Assembly (NCBI GenBank): GCA_036877525.1
Contig: JAZGTH010000007.1
Coordinates: 10,711,001 to 10,775,000 of the forward strand
Source of the DNA: Chromobotia macracanthus
Taxonomy: Eukaryota > Chordata > Actinopteri > Cypriniformes > Botiidae
Length of the DNA stretch: 64,000 nt
Direction of reading: 5' to 3'
The position numbers and the translations under genes were made by a program. The notes under the pieces are model-generated. The model did not search any database. It was not told where the DNA came from and saw only the letters and a list, made by a program, of their open reading frames with translations. Every line of letters begins with the position of its first letter. The stretch's first letter is position 1. This document shows positions 1-11,216 of the stretch, piece by piece.

Positions 1-121
1 TAGGATAGAAACGTGTGGACAGGAGAGCCAGACAGGCATCTGAAATCATTTAGAGGTTGTGGCTAAACAGCACTGAGGTATGTAGCCAGAGAAACATTGT
101 GCTGATCTTAACTTCACTTAC

Positions 122-280
122 ATAAACCCAACACAGTCTGTGACACAACACAGGTAAGAAGAACACCAGCAAAAGCAGAGCTCCACTGTATGCAGCCCAG
201 TCATTCATCACTGGCTTTCTTAAGACCTCGGGATGAAAGTTAAGACCATTGCCCTGGATTATAGCAGCTTTCAGAGACAA
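122..280 (-). CDS. Candidate exon of an unrecognised small membrane protein
   Basis: On the minus strand an open frame runs from an ATG near 280 towards 122. It contains a strongly hydrophobic stretch (SGALLLLVFFLPVLCHRL) preceded by a polar segment, and ends at a good splice-donor match, TAT|gtaagt, with the donor at 116-121. A hydrophobic helix followed directly by a consensus donor looks like a genuine exon of a single-pass protein. No family was recognised, and the following exon would lie outside the window. There is no acceptor or promoter evidence on the other side. It could be a chance open frame. Confidence 0.2.
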
Positions 281-1211
281 GCAGCATGACGAATAAATTA
301 AGCCTGGCAGAACATATATATCTCATTCAGGCATACTGACAGGGGCACAGGATTTGCTTCATATATTTATGAATTGTTCTACAAGAATGAGGGTCAACAC
401 TACTCATATTCCCTTATGCTGAATATAATCAAAAAGCATGACCGTATAGTCAATTCCTAATGGTGGCCAAAGTTTGTTTATTTGTAATTATATATGATGT
501 ATATATAACATAAAAGTGAAGACTGAAGAATGAAGACTGGGTCTGTAAAGCTCCAAATAACAAAATGGACATGTTATTCTTTAAAAATTTACCTTTGAAA
601 CAGTATGAGGGTGAGAAAATGATGAAAGAATTTTTGGGGTCATTATTCCTTTAAAACAGAGCAATGGAAAGGTACCATGTCAGTGTCAGTGATTGGGTGA
701 TATGGGGGTTCTTTTCCTCTCCTTGTCATTGACCTGCTGCTTTCTGACAGCCCCCTGAAGGGTTGAATCAGCCTAAATCTACAAACCGCCAATGCTCTCC
801 TACAGTGGTCCCACACTCCAGCCTATTCCTACAAACAGCCATTGTCAACTAACTGAGTTAGAACAGAATCTGAGGTTCATGCAGGAAGTGATCTGTCAAA
901 AACCTGTCTTGTCTCCAATTAGACTCATCAGCGGGACCGGCCCTTAAATTTAGCATTTAAATTTTAATTTACCTTTATCTTTTTAGTATGTACTGAGCAT
1001 TAAAAGGTCTCCTCACAAATTAATCTGTTTTCTGTTTTACAAATGGGTCATTTAATACAACATACATTATTTTCCATTGTTTACATTCAAAGATGTTCAA
1101 GATGTGCATAAGGGCAAAAAACATATGTATACATATATAACCATATGATGTATAGGTATTACTGCAGCATATGTAAAACAAACTAAATTTCATTAAAAGA
1201 GGTTTGTTGTT

Positions 1212-1240
1212 TTGCTTTAACATTTCAAATGTTAAAGCAA
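1212..1240. repeat. Perfect 14-bp inverted repeat, 1-nt spacer
   Basis: TTGCTTTAACATTT is followed by one base and then by its exact reverse complement. It is a short cruciform or hairpin-capable palindrome in AT-rich intergenic DNA. No flanking mobile-element structure was seen. Confidence 0.8.
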
Positions 1241-4200
1241 TAGATATATTATTCAAAATTAGCACAAAACATATTTGGACACTTTCTAATTGTCAAACTC
1301 ACAGTAGTCTATAGTTAATAATGAACTACACCTGGTTATGCTGCTAGGACCCTTTTGTGAACTTGAGCAAAATTTCATAGACTACACAATAAATTAACTA
1401 CAACTGATCTTGATGGCTTAAGTAAAAAACAAAAAGGGTAGAAAATGTTGTTAGTTCTATGTCTGAAAGTTGTCACTTTTTTAGGCTGTTTAAATCTATA
1501 ACATCTGCAAGATAATTATCACTTTCCTAAATAAAGAACATTATTCGAAATAATGAAATATTAAATTATTACTAAATCAGTATCATGCCACCCACATAAC
1601 ATTCCTGGTCCATATTCAGGTCCAAACTTACTTGAGTGCCCTAAACTAGAGTCATATGAAGACAATCATGGTGTAATGACCCTTATTCCTCAATCAGTAG
1701 CTAATCCCACTGATATGTGCTCATATCATGCCACACTGCCACCTGCACCCATTAACATCAGGGGAGGGAGGACATAACAGGACGGAGGCACCTCACATAT
1801 GTAAAATGTCTTCATGAAGACAGGCTCCTTAAACAAGTGTCAATCAGCTGCTGTAGGAGCCAAGAGGAAGCCGAGTAGGTGAAGTGGGTGTGTGCTGAGC
1901 TGGGCCGGGACTCCTGTCGCTCACACTAAGACAAGCACAGCAGGGAAGCTGATCCAGAACCTACCCCTACCCAGCAGGCCAGGCAAGCCTGGAACAGCCT
2001 CTCCATGGGTAGGCCAAGCCCTAAACAAGCAAACCTACCAGGACCCTGAAAAAGCAACCCTGTTGCTGTCGAAGACTAAAGCTGGATGGCGGTTCAATGG
2101 CTGGGTGAATAGAGGACAATGGAATTAACTCCCAATTTGTATTACTTCCCCTAAGGATTGAGACGTCTTATCCTGTTAGTAGCTCCTCTCTGCTGAGCGA
2201 CATATCCCTGCTTTGAGGCATGAGACGGATAAGCAAGCTAAAGCCCTTGTTATCCCAGTTTTTCCTCAAAGAGATTACAATCTTAGCCGTGGTGCGGCTT
2301 TTGGGTGGCATGCGCACGTCGACTGGTGCTTCCCACGCTTGACTGACATCATGCCCCGGGAGGCGTCATTCCTCCAGGACACATCAGCTGTCAAGATACC
2401 CTAACAGAACAAGACCTTCCTCAGGTGCTGAGCGCTATTCACTCTTTGCAAAACCCAGGAATCTATGTTTTCCGGCAGCTTCTGTCTTGCTTCTGTACAT
2501 CAGCTGGGGGCAGGAGCACAAGGCAGGTGCAATAAAGAAGCAGGGACACAAATCAGCCCCACTGCAGGACAGGGTGAATAGTGGGGAATGTACTCTCTTG
2601 TGCATCAGGGGGGCAGTATGAGTGGAATGCGTGAGTGATAAAGACACTTGGCGGGTTGGTTCTGTTCGGCTCATGCCACAATGGCATCTTTGACAGCTGA
2701 GAAAAGAGCGCTTTTGTGGGCCCCTGCCAGTGACACTACACATTGTTGTGAATGCTCTGCATAGCCGGCATTCCCCATCATGCCTTGCTCTGTGCTCAAG
2801 GCTTATCAAGAATTCCTTTTTCTTCTCTCTCGCACTACATTTTGTGAGGCTGTACATTGTGCTGGCAGCTTCTGTGCTGAAGGACTGTGACAGAATGCTC
2901 CCTCTAGACACAGGCTTCTGCCGATGACATCATTCAAAAATAAAAAATAGAGTAAAATGGTGTGTTTCTAGGTCTATATTGTATACAACTAAAGGCAAAT
3001 TCTGCTAAACCTATTTTAGATATGATAACTTTTCTGAATTCAATGTTTAGAGAAAATTAGCTGTAAATTCAGAGGTAAACAATTAAACAATTGTTTAATT
3101 TCAGCATTTTAGAAGATGGCATTTCAGTACAGATTTCACCCTTGCATCTTATTCATTAACCACCCACAGCCTAGTTTAACCAGGTGCTAATCTGTGCTGG
3201 TTTAGCCCTAGACCATGCATATTATCTACTTAAGATGAAAGCACTGCCTTATTCATGAAAAGCAGCACTGTTTGCCTAGCACAATTAATGTTGCTCTATT
3301 ACAACCCACGTAAGGAATGCAATAAAAGACATTTTATTTACAAAAGATGTTTGTGTACATTTTCTATTATTATGATCACAGTAATTAATTTAATAATTTA
3401 TCATTAAATGTATAATAACCAATTATAAGATTATAAGACAATCAATTTGATCTGGCCGTATATCCACAAACAAAGTGATGATATGATAATATACAGTACC
3501 AGTAAAGTATGCTAGATGCTGGACTCTGCTGCATCCTCCAAAACCTCCAAAAGCATGTAGAACTGGTCTACAGGATAGGTGATCACATCATCACAATTGT
3601 GCTAACTAGAACAAATTGTTTGTCTATATGTGTGCCATTACCTGATTTAACATGTTCTGTAATAAATCAGGCACTAAAACAACACAGACAGTGTGTGCAA
3701 ATAAACACCACCAACAGCAATCGTCCCAAGTTACCCCACTGTACTCATGCTGCATGTATCCATGTTGCACAGCTGCTGAACAGAAAAACAAGATGAGTAA
3801 CAAAAAAGAGAAGTTTATATTAGTACACCGATATAAAGCACAACACTGGAAAGTAACAGTTCAACTTTATTGCCCTAATTCTTCTTTAATATCATTTCTG
3901 AACACTGCTGATGTCCAATGCAAACATAAGAGGCAAAGCTAATTGAATCTTATGTCTTTTGAGTGGACGCACATAGCCAAACACACACACACAATGGGGA
4001 CATTTAGTAATAATTTAGTAAGGTAAATACATCTAAGAAAATTGTTGATTGCTGATGTCCTTAGGGAAAAGTATATTTCAGGTGTTACAATTGGTCACTA
4101 AGTTTTTAATCACTTTTTGGCTTTGATAGTCTTTTTTAATACTCCTGCAATGTGACAGTAAATAACAAATATTTAATTCAGTATTTCATTCGATTTATGG

Positions 4201-4910
4201 TCATGTGAAATGTATAATAATTATAAAAGAATTAGCAAATGCTAGTTAAAACCGATGGAGATCGAGTATAGCATGACACACTACAAGACAACTTCCCAAT
4301 AGCATATCAACTACTCAAATACTGTGTAAATGAGATTGATGTTTTAACATTATAAAATGTTGAGCAAACTCATTTATTAAAACAAGGGTTACCACAAGTA
4401 TTGCTAATGATAGCATATATTATTAAAGTATAAAAATAGCACAACACACAAGTCAGAAAAGTTTAACATATTTTGTTCCTCCAATTGCCACATTCAGCTG
4501 ACGATGTATGTTCATTTGCAAACATCACCTTTAAAACAACCCCTTCTGCACAAGCTACAAGCCTAATTTATCCACAATGATCCTTACAGTTCCCCTGACC
4601 TTTGTTTAAATACTTTGGTCAAGGCCTCTGAATACAATCGAAATACAAGTTAGGATTGTATAGACTCTGCCGTGCTCTTGTGAGACAGAACATTGTGCAA
4701 AATGAGAAAAGAGCTGACATTATAATAGTCTGAACCCTTTCAAGAGGGAAAATGAGCCTGGAATTGGGCCGATTTTGTGTCCTTTTACCATCTGACAGAA
4801 AACAAGGGGTTTTATTAAGAAAAAACATCCTTCTTTGACATGTTCCACAGCCCCTCTCTTTCCTGTTGCATAGCCCACTGAACCAGACACTGCCTGTGTG
4901 ACACAAACAT

Positions 4911-4911
<1 letters not shown>

Positions 4912-4971
<60 letters not shown>
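4912..4971. repeat. (CT)n microsatellite
   Basis: About 30 uninterrupted CT dinucleotides. The arginine-glutamate and serine-leucine frames through this tract are artefacts of the repeat. Confidence 0.97.
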
Positions 4972-4973
<2 letters not shown>

Positions 4974-5744
4974 TGTACAAGACGTCTTGCCATTCTACTA
5001 GCTTTGACTATGATGACTTTCTGATGTCATGTGTCATAATATTTCTGTTAATGTGCTTGGGGAAAACTCACCATATGCACTAATTTAGGAAATAATGAGA
5101 CCCGGCATATTAGAACATGAAGTGCATACCGGGGTGATTAACAGATAATTGACATGAAGCTGTAATCAGTACACACATAAAGCGCAAACAAGTGTTTTCA
5201 CACAAACACGCACATGCAGTCAGACTCAGTCATAGAGTTTAAGTCTGGAAAATATACACCTCCAGCTGTTGTGGTGCATGATGATGGACACATTGTTTGA
5301 TCTTTTAGATTATGCAGCTGTAACCTGAATCTGTTCTTATTTAGCATGTTTATGTTTCTTTAATAAGCTTTTCTTGACATACGGCACAAATGTGACAAAA
5401 AACGCACATCAAAGACCCTGTGCAGTGTGACCATTAATTCTGCCCCAGAAACAGAAGAAATCACAAACAAAGAAAAATGTTTGTTCTTCAACATTTTCAG
5501 CTTTGCTATGCAAACCAGATAACTTATGAAAGGAGCTAATCAAAGTTTTTTTTATCTGATTGAATAGGGAGCAAAGATTTTACATGAAGTATTGTTGTTA
5601 ATCCTTTGTGGTGTCTTATTGGCTGTAACAAAGGGTTTGATATGTTGCTGTATTTATTTTAATTGGCAAAACACTAAACATCTCTCTTGGTATCAGGAAA
5701 CATCTACAGATATCTGTATATCTGTACAGTCATTTTCCAAAACT

Positions 5745-5777
5745 ATTATATATATTATATTATATAATATATATATT
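5745..5777. repeat. AT palindromic tract
   Basis: A near-perfect self-complementary run of TA and AT steps, a simple low-complexity sequence. Confidence 0.7.
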
Positions 5778-6220
5778 CCTAAAAAGTTTAAAGAAAGGTA
5801 TACATTTTTGCTAACCCCTAACAGAATGTGATCACTTTGACATCACATCCCCTTTAGATAACCTATAGTGATAATGTACTAATGTTTCACTCCTGTCCCA
5901 TCCTCAACTAACTGAATGGCCCTTACCAAAGAGCATGCACGCACCATTAAACCTTAGGGCTGCCCTGGGAGTTTTTGAATTGTTTCAAGATGACTTTGTT
6001 AAAATGACCTCCCCCCTGCAAAGGGAATAAAATAATGAAAGGAATTAACTGTTGTGGTTCTCCTGGGATTTGGCTTGTAAGGCAGAGTGTCGGTTTCTGC
6101 ATGGGTGACTTTTTTGCGGTAAGACATGTAATGCAATGTATTGAGACATGAGAACGAGTTGTAAAGACATTCCCTGGAGTAAGCTACAGTAGAGATGAAG
6201 AGAGGTGCTTTGCTGTTGCT

Positions 6221-6448
6221 TAAAAGAATAGTTCACCCAAAAAATAAAAATTCTATCATCATTAACACATCCTTATGGCCCCCCAAATCCAAATTAATTT
6301 TTATTCTGCTGTGGAACACAAATAAAGATAATTAGCAGAACACTGTAGCTGCTCTTTTCTATATAATGAATGTAAATGGTGACCACAAACTATCAGGCAA
6401 GATTTTCACTGAATGACAATTAAATTTTGAGACAGCTGTCCCTTTAAG
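6221..6448. mobile_element. Cyprinid interspersed repeat (MITE-like, non-coding)
   Basis: The left end TTAAAAGAATAGTTCACCC and the right end, which reads TTAAAGGGACAG on the other strand, form imperfect terminal inverted repeats about 228 bp apart. The interior includes CTGCTGTGGAACACAAA, a phrase typical of a very abundant repeat in carp-like fish. It has no coding capacity. Family name not assigned; recognition is from memory. Confidence 0.6.
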
Positions 6449-7148
6449 ATTACAGTGGGAGAAGATGAGGAGAATTTCTCCATCAGTGTCTACACTTTGC
6501 CAAGGGGCATCGCAAAGCATTGGCCCTACAACAAGGACATCAACAGCAGCATCCTCCCCTAAGCAGAAGGGGAGCTTTCATCAAATGATGGACCTAACCG
6601 TTTAGATTCATAAATGGGATATTGCTCAACTGTGCTATTCTTAGAATCATTTTCCCATATTGCATACTCCTCATGACTGTGGGAGGAGAAGATGAGGATC
6701 AGTAGTACCTGCCTCCCATCTGTCTGGGTGTCCCTGAGAACCCTGCTATCCAGCCCAGTTGTCTCCAAACACAACATTGGCCCTGAGCCTGCCACACATT
6801 CCAGAACTTCCAGACAGCTCCAACTTTATTTTCAGGCAAAACGGCATCAGCCCTCTCACATGACATTCCCAAAAAAGGCTCTGAGGCCCCAGACTACCCT
6901 GATTCTCTATGTGACTTAACCATTGAGGAATTAAAACAATATGAGTTATGTCAAAACCAGTAGAGGAAAGTGCCCAGTACGCTAATGATAGAGTTGTGGA
7001 TAACCCTCTTAGATGTGTGGGGATCTGTTTTTAATGTGGATTTATTCCCAGCAGCCTAATGAATACATGCAACAGCTTATCAATTTAAAAAATGCACAAA
7101 ATATAGAGACCCTTGAGTTTAAGGAACAGATAACAGGCACTGTTAGAC

Positions 7149-7330
7149 CACACTGCAAAATATTATCTTAATATTTTTGCCCAGTTTTCTAGTAAAAATA
7201 TGTAACATCCTTAAACCAACAGAAATTTTCTTAAGCAGCAAAACTGTAAGATATTAACACTTACTTTCATAAAATAAATGTTGAATTTATTTCTTTTGAC
7301 CCACTGAAAAAGAGTTTTTAAGCATAATAA
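7149..7330. mobile_element. Degenerate interspersed repeat fragment
   Basis: The segment from CACTGCAAAATATTATC to the poly-A-rich stretch near 7320, including AGTAAAAATATGTAACATCC and CTTAAGCAGCAAAACTG, resembles a common short non-coding teleost repeat. No coding capacity. Boundaries are approximate. Confidence 0.35.
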
Positions 7331-8639
7331 TGACTACAAATTACTTCAAAAAATGAGAAATTGACAACAGGGTAAGAAGTAGGCCTGTAAACTGATCAAT
7401 GGAAATATACAGAAAGAAAATACATTTGCTTTGAAGAAGAGATCATGAAGGGTGCAATGTTATGTAGAATGTTAATTCTTTCTAAGGGCATCAAAAGAGA
7501 AATATGGATACAGAGGATATAAAAGATCAAAAACATCTTTCTTTGTTATCAGCTCTTTTCTCAGGAAATAGTATTCTGGTCGGAATGTGAGCTTGTGATA
7601 ATGAAGGGTCAATTTCAGCCAATTGGCACAAGTTTTGATGATGAAATGAGAATCAGAATTAGTCTTTGCTAATAAAGAACTTCAGACGCATTTGTCGGAT
7701 TTCAGAAGTTTTTCAGGATTCCAATGTAAAAAATACATTGGAGATTTTGTATATCTTGCAGGTCCAAATGTCTAGTAATTAGACAATTGCTAAAACAACT
7801 GAATTTGCAGGTTGTGATTAGAACAATTTAGCCATCTGATTTTGTGGTAACGTAACTAATAATAGCTCATCATTCATTCATCAAGAAAATAATGAAACTC
7901 TATCCTGGTCAATTATGTAAACTTGAGAAACCACAGTAGGATCCAGACAATTCATACCTACTGGTTTATTTGTTTATTAGTACAGAAAGAACCTGTAATA
8001 CATCAGAGAAAGCTCAGGTCCTCTTTCTCTGGGCAGAAACCCATTTTCTCACTCAGATACAAGACAAACACCTGTTGTTTAAATTATTTTCATATTAAAT
8101 CTGTGCAACAATGAATCCAAAAGCAGATTTTTGTGGACTGGAATCTAAAAGTGTAAAATCACTTCCAGACAGATTTCCTCAAGTTTATATTCATGTGCTG
8201 TACAAATAATGAACTTATATAAATCCCATGATTTTAGAATTTAACACTTTATACTTTGTTATTAAAATCACATTTTCCCTTACAGCTTAAGGGTAATGCC
8301 ACGTTACACATTAAAATATTCATATTCCAATTAAATACAGTAAAATTACAACCATAAATATTATCTGACAGCATTAATGAACAGCCAATAATCATGAAAA
8401 ATGGACAAAGTAAAATTTTAAAACCTTTAATATTTCAGAACTTTAATTTCCCAGAATTCTGCACTAAGCGTGCTCCACAAGGGGCCAGAATTTATGCCCT
8501 CTGTAGTACAAGGCTCAGTTTTAAGCAGGACTTTATCTGTCCCAGAGTTTATTTAAAGGTTATTAAAAGGTCTCACACATTGGCTTTTGCAGATCAAGAA
8601 TAGAAAGAGCGGCACGATTTTAAATCAGGAGGAATCTCA

Positions 8640-9020
8640 TCTCCAGTTTGAAGATTTTAATTGCACTGGGCATGAATGACCCTCATCGTCTCTTTAAGCA
8701 ACTCATCTGCATATGTGGCGCATCTCAGAGGAGAGAGACGCAGGCAGATTGAGGCGCAATCTTTTTCACAGCAGTCTGTAAGCATTTTTATCGTTATTGA
8801 GTCACTGACTGCTGTCAAGGGGCAACAGATAATTGGATAGGCAGCTAAACATGGGGACATGGTGGTAATATGAGAATTTGATTGCTTTTCTTATTATCAT
8901 CAAGTCGACATTCAGCGTGGAGTTATAAAACAACAGACACGTATTGTTCGCTGTTTTAATTTCACCAATCGCTGTCGAAACATGCAGGACATTGCAAATC
9001 AATTACAAGCGAAAAGAGCG
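8640..9020. promoter_or_regulatory. Possible conserved non-coding element
   Basis: A compact stretch of balanced base composition without repeats or usable frames, dense in homeodomain-like TAAT/ATTA and octamer-like sites. It lies about 1.1 kb upstream of the tpt1-relic promoter. The call rests on composition only; no conservation data were available. Confidence 0.2.
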
Positions 9021-10089
9021 ATCTAAATGAGAAATGATGAATATTATAAACTACTAAATGGCTGTGCTATTTGTTATGAGTGGAGATATTAAGTGAAAAG
9101 TGTTATCTATACGCTTTTAAAGAACTCATAACTTGCATTGGTTACAGATGTTAACTTCCTCCGCTTTTCAGCGTGTTAAAAGTAGCTCGCTGTAAGTTTA
9201 GTGATGCACTACTGCCCTCACCTGGCTGGAATTGAACACATACGATACACGAAACGACAACTACTAAATCACAGCATTGAACAATTCAAGTGTGTTTAAC
9301 TATAGGATCCGTTTACTTTATATTCCGAGGGACCGTGAAATTAGTTACAAATGGCTTAATTTTGCCCATACACTAATTAGACAAAAGGTGGCAACATTAA
9401 TTATCTGTGCGTAAAAGTCCCTTAATGCACACTTTATATGCACAGATATTAGATTAGACTGGATTTACTAAAGTGTAACAGTTATTTTAGAATTATGGCG
9501 TGATGTCGATAATCAATATTGTTTATTATTAGTACTCTAACAAAATATAAACTGTTGGGATGAAGGTCTGTATGTGTTGGGTTTATTCAATAGACTATGA
9601 TTGGTGATTAAAAGAAAAACTCTGAAATCTGCATTATTTTCACACTGAATGTGTCAGAAATGGATAAGCATAAATTAACCTTAGATTAACCATCAGATTT
9701 ATTGCTGTTTTTTATTGCATGATTATCAGTAGTTTCTCAGTTTAGATTTAGTTTTTGATTACAAGAACAAAATGATTTCACATAACGTTTTGTTTTAGAC
9801 TAACCCAGGTTATCTAAAAAAAAATTGCATTGCCCTCAACTTACACAACTAATCCCTCAATTTAAGTCGTGTACTGATTAAATAAAACACTAAAGTACTT
9901 TTAGCCTTAAATACAGGTGCGTGAACAATGTAATCATTGCTGTATCTATTTGCAATATATTTTCTTTTTCTTTGAAATGAACATACCGGGTCCATTTAAA
10001 CAGGTTTTTTGGCATGACATGTTCTTCTCTAGAGGGCGCTCGTGCTCAAGCGATGGGCGGGGATACAGAATGATGCGTTTCCTGCTGCT

Positions 10090-10142
10090 CGGAGCTTTTA
10101 AACCCGAGTAGCGAGAATATCCCCCTCTTTCTCTTTGTCTTC
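10090..10142 (+). promoter_or_regulatory. TATA-like box and 5'TOP-type start of the tpt1 relic
   Basis: CTTTTAAA at 10096-10102 lies about 25-30 bp before an uninterrupted pyrimidine-rich run that begins with CCCCCTCTTTCTC at 10121. A TATA-like element followed by transcription starting at a C within a pyrimidine tract is the known layout of terminal-oligopyrimidine genes, which include tpt1 and most snoRNA host genes. The tract lies directly upstream of the surviving first exon of the relic. The start site itself is inferred. Confidence 0.5.
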
Positions 10143-10195
10143 TGTGGCACAGAGGTCTTCTCTTATATCAGATGTCTACATTTGAGTCTGATACA

Positions 10196-10220
10196 ATGAC
10201 GTATAAAGACATCGTAACAG
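10196..10220 (+). pseudogene. tpt1: tpt1 relic, exon 1 remnant
   Basis: ATG then TYKDIVT plus the first base of the next codon, followed by donor gtaacc. The splice phase matches functional tpt1, where the intron also interrupts the codon after the first eight or nine residues. One codon is missing relative to the usual MIIYKD. An in-frame ATG eight codons upstream (10172) is also present. Confidence 0.75.
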
Positions 10221-10611
10221 GTAACCAGAACTTTTAAGCAATCTGAAATGCGTATGAATTTGATGGTTATCTGTAGACTGCTACATAGGCGCTCCATAGT
10301 TAGTGGTGGCCTAACACGTGTCTTCTACCATAAAGCCTTCTGGACATCATGGACCATCATTAACTGTTTATTATGTCTGTTATATAAGTTACATGCTTTT
10401 GTGTATTAAATCAAAAATACTAACTCAATTAAATTCTAATGAAAAATAGTAATGGTTAACATTTGTTCCTGCACAGTAGTGTTTGCAATTCCATATGCAT
10501 ATATCAATGAATGATAAATTTTTTGCTTGTATTTCTTATACTGAATTAGGATTATTAACTGAGTAAATGGAAGAACGAAATATTTAAAATAACATTTTTA
10601 TTCTCTTTTAG

Positions 10612-10699
10612 ATGGGGTGCCGGTCACTGATTATAGACCTTTGTCTCTCTGGGGTCAATGCGTCGGCTGAGAGCAGGAAGAAGGTGCCCTTCAGTAAAG
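10612..10699 (+). pseudogene. tpt1: tpt1 relic, fused exon 2/3 remnant
   Basis: The acceptor is CTCTTTTAG and the donor gtacag. The left part is weakly similar in nucleotides to the GDEMFSDIY coding segment; the right part encodes GVNASAES. The codons between these, and the intron that normally separates them, are deleted. In the frame continuing from exon 1 a TGA follows QCVG. Confidence 0.7.
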
Positions 10700-10842
10700 G
10701 TACAGGAGATGTTTAACTTTATATAACTGAGCTTGTGTGCATCATAAATGTGCATCTCACTGAACATTATTCCCGTTTAGTCTCATAAGATGTCAATGAA
10801 CTACTGTAACTTATGCTGTAAATGCTGTACTTTGTGTTGCAG

Positions 10843-10908
10843 AAGTAAAACAAGGCTTTGGTCAAACCATGAATCGAAAGGATTTCAAGTAATTCAAAGA
10901 ATTATAAG
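10843..10908 (+). pseudogene. tpt1: tpt1 relic, exon 4 remnant
   Basis: The acceptor is TTGTGTTGCAG and the donor gtatgt. In the ancestral frame it reads K-stop-NKALVKP-stop-IERISSNSKNYK. The end aligns residue by residue with the IKHILANFKNYQ end of the TCTP penultimate exon, including the exact exon boundary. About eight codons after VKP are missing and two in-frame stops are present. Confidence 0.8.
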
Positions 10909-10983
10909 GTATGTGGGCTATTTTTAATAACCATTTATTGCAGATGGTTTATAAATATGGATGTTGACGTTAATACTGTCAAG

Positions 10984-11059
10984 TTGTGCAATGATGACTA
11001 CAAAATACTGAGGTTATGACCAGTGAAACTATATAATAGCATGTATTACCTGAGCACGT
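10984..11059 (+). ncRNA. Intronic C/D-box snoRNA, predicted 18S Um172 guide (SNORD45-like)
   Basis: In the last intron of the tpt1 relic: terminal stem GTGC (10986-10989) pairing with GCAC (11054-11057), C box ATGATGA (10991-10997), D' box CTGA (11008-11011), a weak C' box near 11015-11021, and D box CTGA (11050-11053). The ten bases GCATGTATTA (11039-11048) before the D box are perfectly complementary to TAATACATGC of vertebrate 18S rRNA. The fifth base before the D box pairs with the U that corresponds to human Um172, a site I recall as assigned to the SNORD45 family. Length of about 75 nt and intronic location suit processing from a spliced host transcript. The D' guide target was not identified. 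Confidence 0.65.
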
Positions 11060-11128
11060 TTTCTTTGCCTGTTTATATGCTTAATATTATTCTTAAGGCT
11101 CCATTTTTGACTCTTGGTGTCTTGCCAG

Positions 11129-11216
11129 TTTTTCCACAGGCAAAGCTTTAAATCCAGATGGCATGATGGATCAGCCAAAGCAGAAGAAAAATAAGTGTTT
11201 TTTAAAGGAGGAATGA
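11129..11216 (+). pseudogene. tpt1: tpt1 relic, last exon remnant
   Basis: Directly after acceptor CTTGCCAG: TTTTTC, one extra base, then codons for TGKALNPDGMMD. The tail CFLKEE-stop is reminiscent of the normal FFKDGLE...KC end, but the intervening region is scrambled. The stop is at 11214-11216. Confidence 0.75.

Larger units (their letters stand above)
281..6219. other. Intergenic, no gene recognised
   Basis: This is AT-rich spacer with short, unsupported open frames. It holds a perfect 14-bp inverted repeat at 1212-1240, a stretch with clearly higher GC at about 1850-2930, and the (CT)n tract at 4912-4971. The 1850-2930 patch contains frames of up to 158 codons on the minus strand, but I recognise no protein family and no convincing splice structure in it. 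Confidence 0.5.
10172..11216 (+). pseudogene. tpt1: Decayed tpt1 (TCTP) gene with retained exon-intron structure
   Basis: TCTP is normally a 170-172 residue calcium-binding, growth-related cytosolic protein. Four remnants are in order. Exon 10196-10220 reads MTYKDIVTG (family MIIYKDxITG). Exon 10612-10699 contains GVNASAES (family GGNASAEG) and lacks the usual join of exons 2 and 3. Exon 10843-10908 reads VKP, then a stop, then IERISSNSKNYK (family VKP...IKHILANFKNYQ). The final exon starts at 11129 after TTGCCAG and reads FF, a one-base shift, then TGKALNPDGM (family FFTGExMNPDGM). GT donors and AG acceptors persist at every boundary. No frame joins the pieces, so no TCTP is made. It sits convergent to gtf2f2, as TPT1 does in human. 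Introns rule out a retrocopy. It may still be transcribed. Confidence 0.85.

Noticed and set aside
2435..2911. 158-codon minus-strand open frame
   Set aside because: No recognisable family, erratic composition rich in Cys/Ser/His, and no start context or splice support; probably a chance frame in a GC-richer patch.
4619..4993. Frames rich in arginine-glutamate or serine-leucine
   Set aside because: They are translations of the (CT)n microsatellite.
10505..10570. Second C/D-snoRNA-like pattern in the first intron of the tpt1 relic
   Set aside because: The C box is imperfect (ATGATAA) and no closing stem can be formed around the CTGA boxes.
10700..10842. H/ACA snoRNA in the 143-bp intron, since human TPT1 hosts SNORA31
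   Set aside because: No H box and ACA box with the required spacing and two hairpins could be found.
10196..11216. tpt1 relic as an intact short-protein gene
   Set aside because: Small frames (35 and 45 codons) can be drawn, but none joins the TCTP-matching segments. The matches lie in shifted frames with stops between them.
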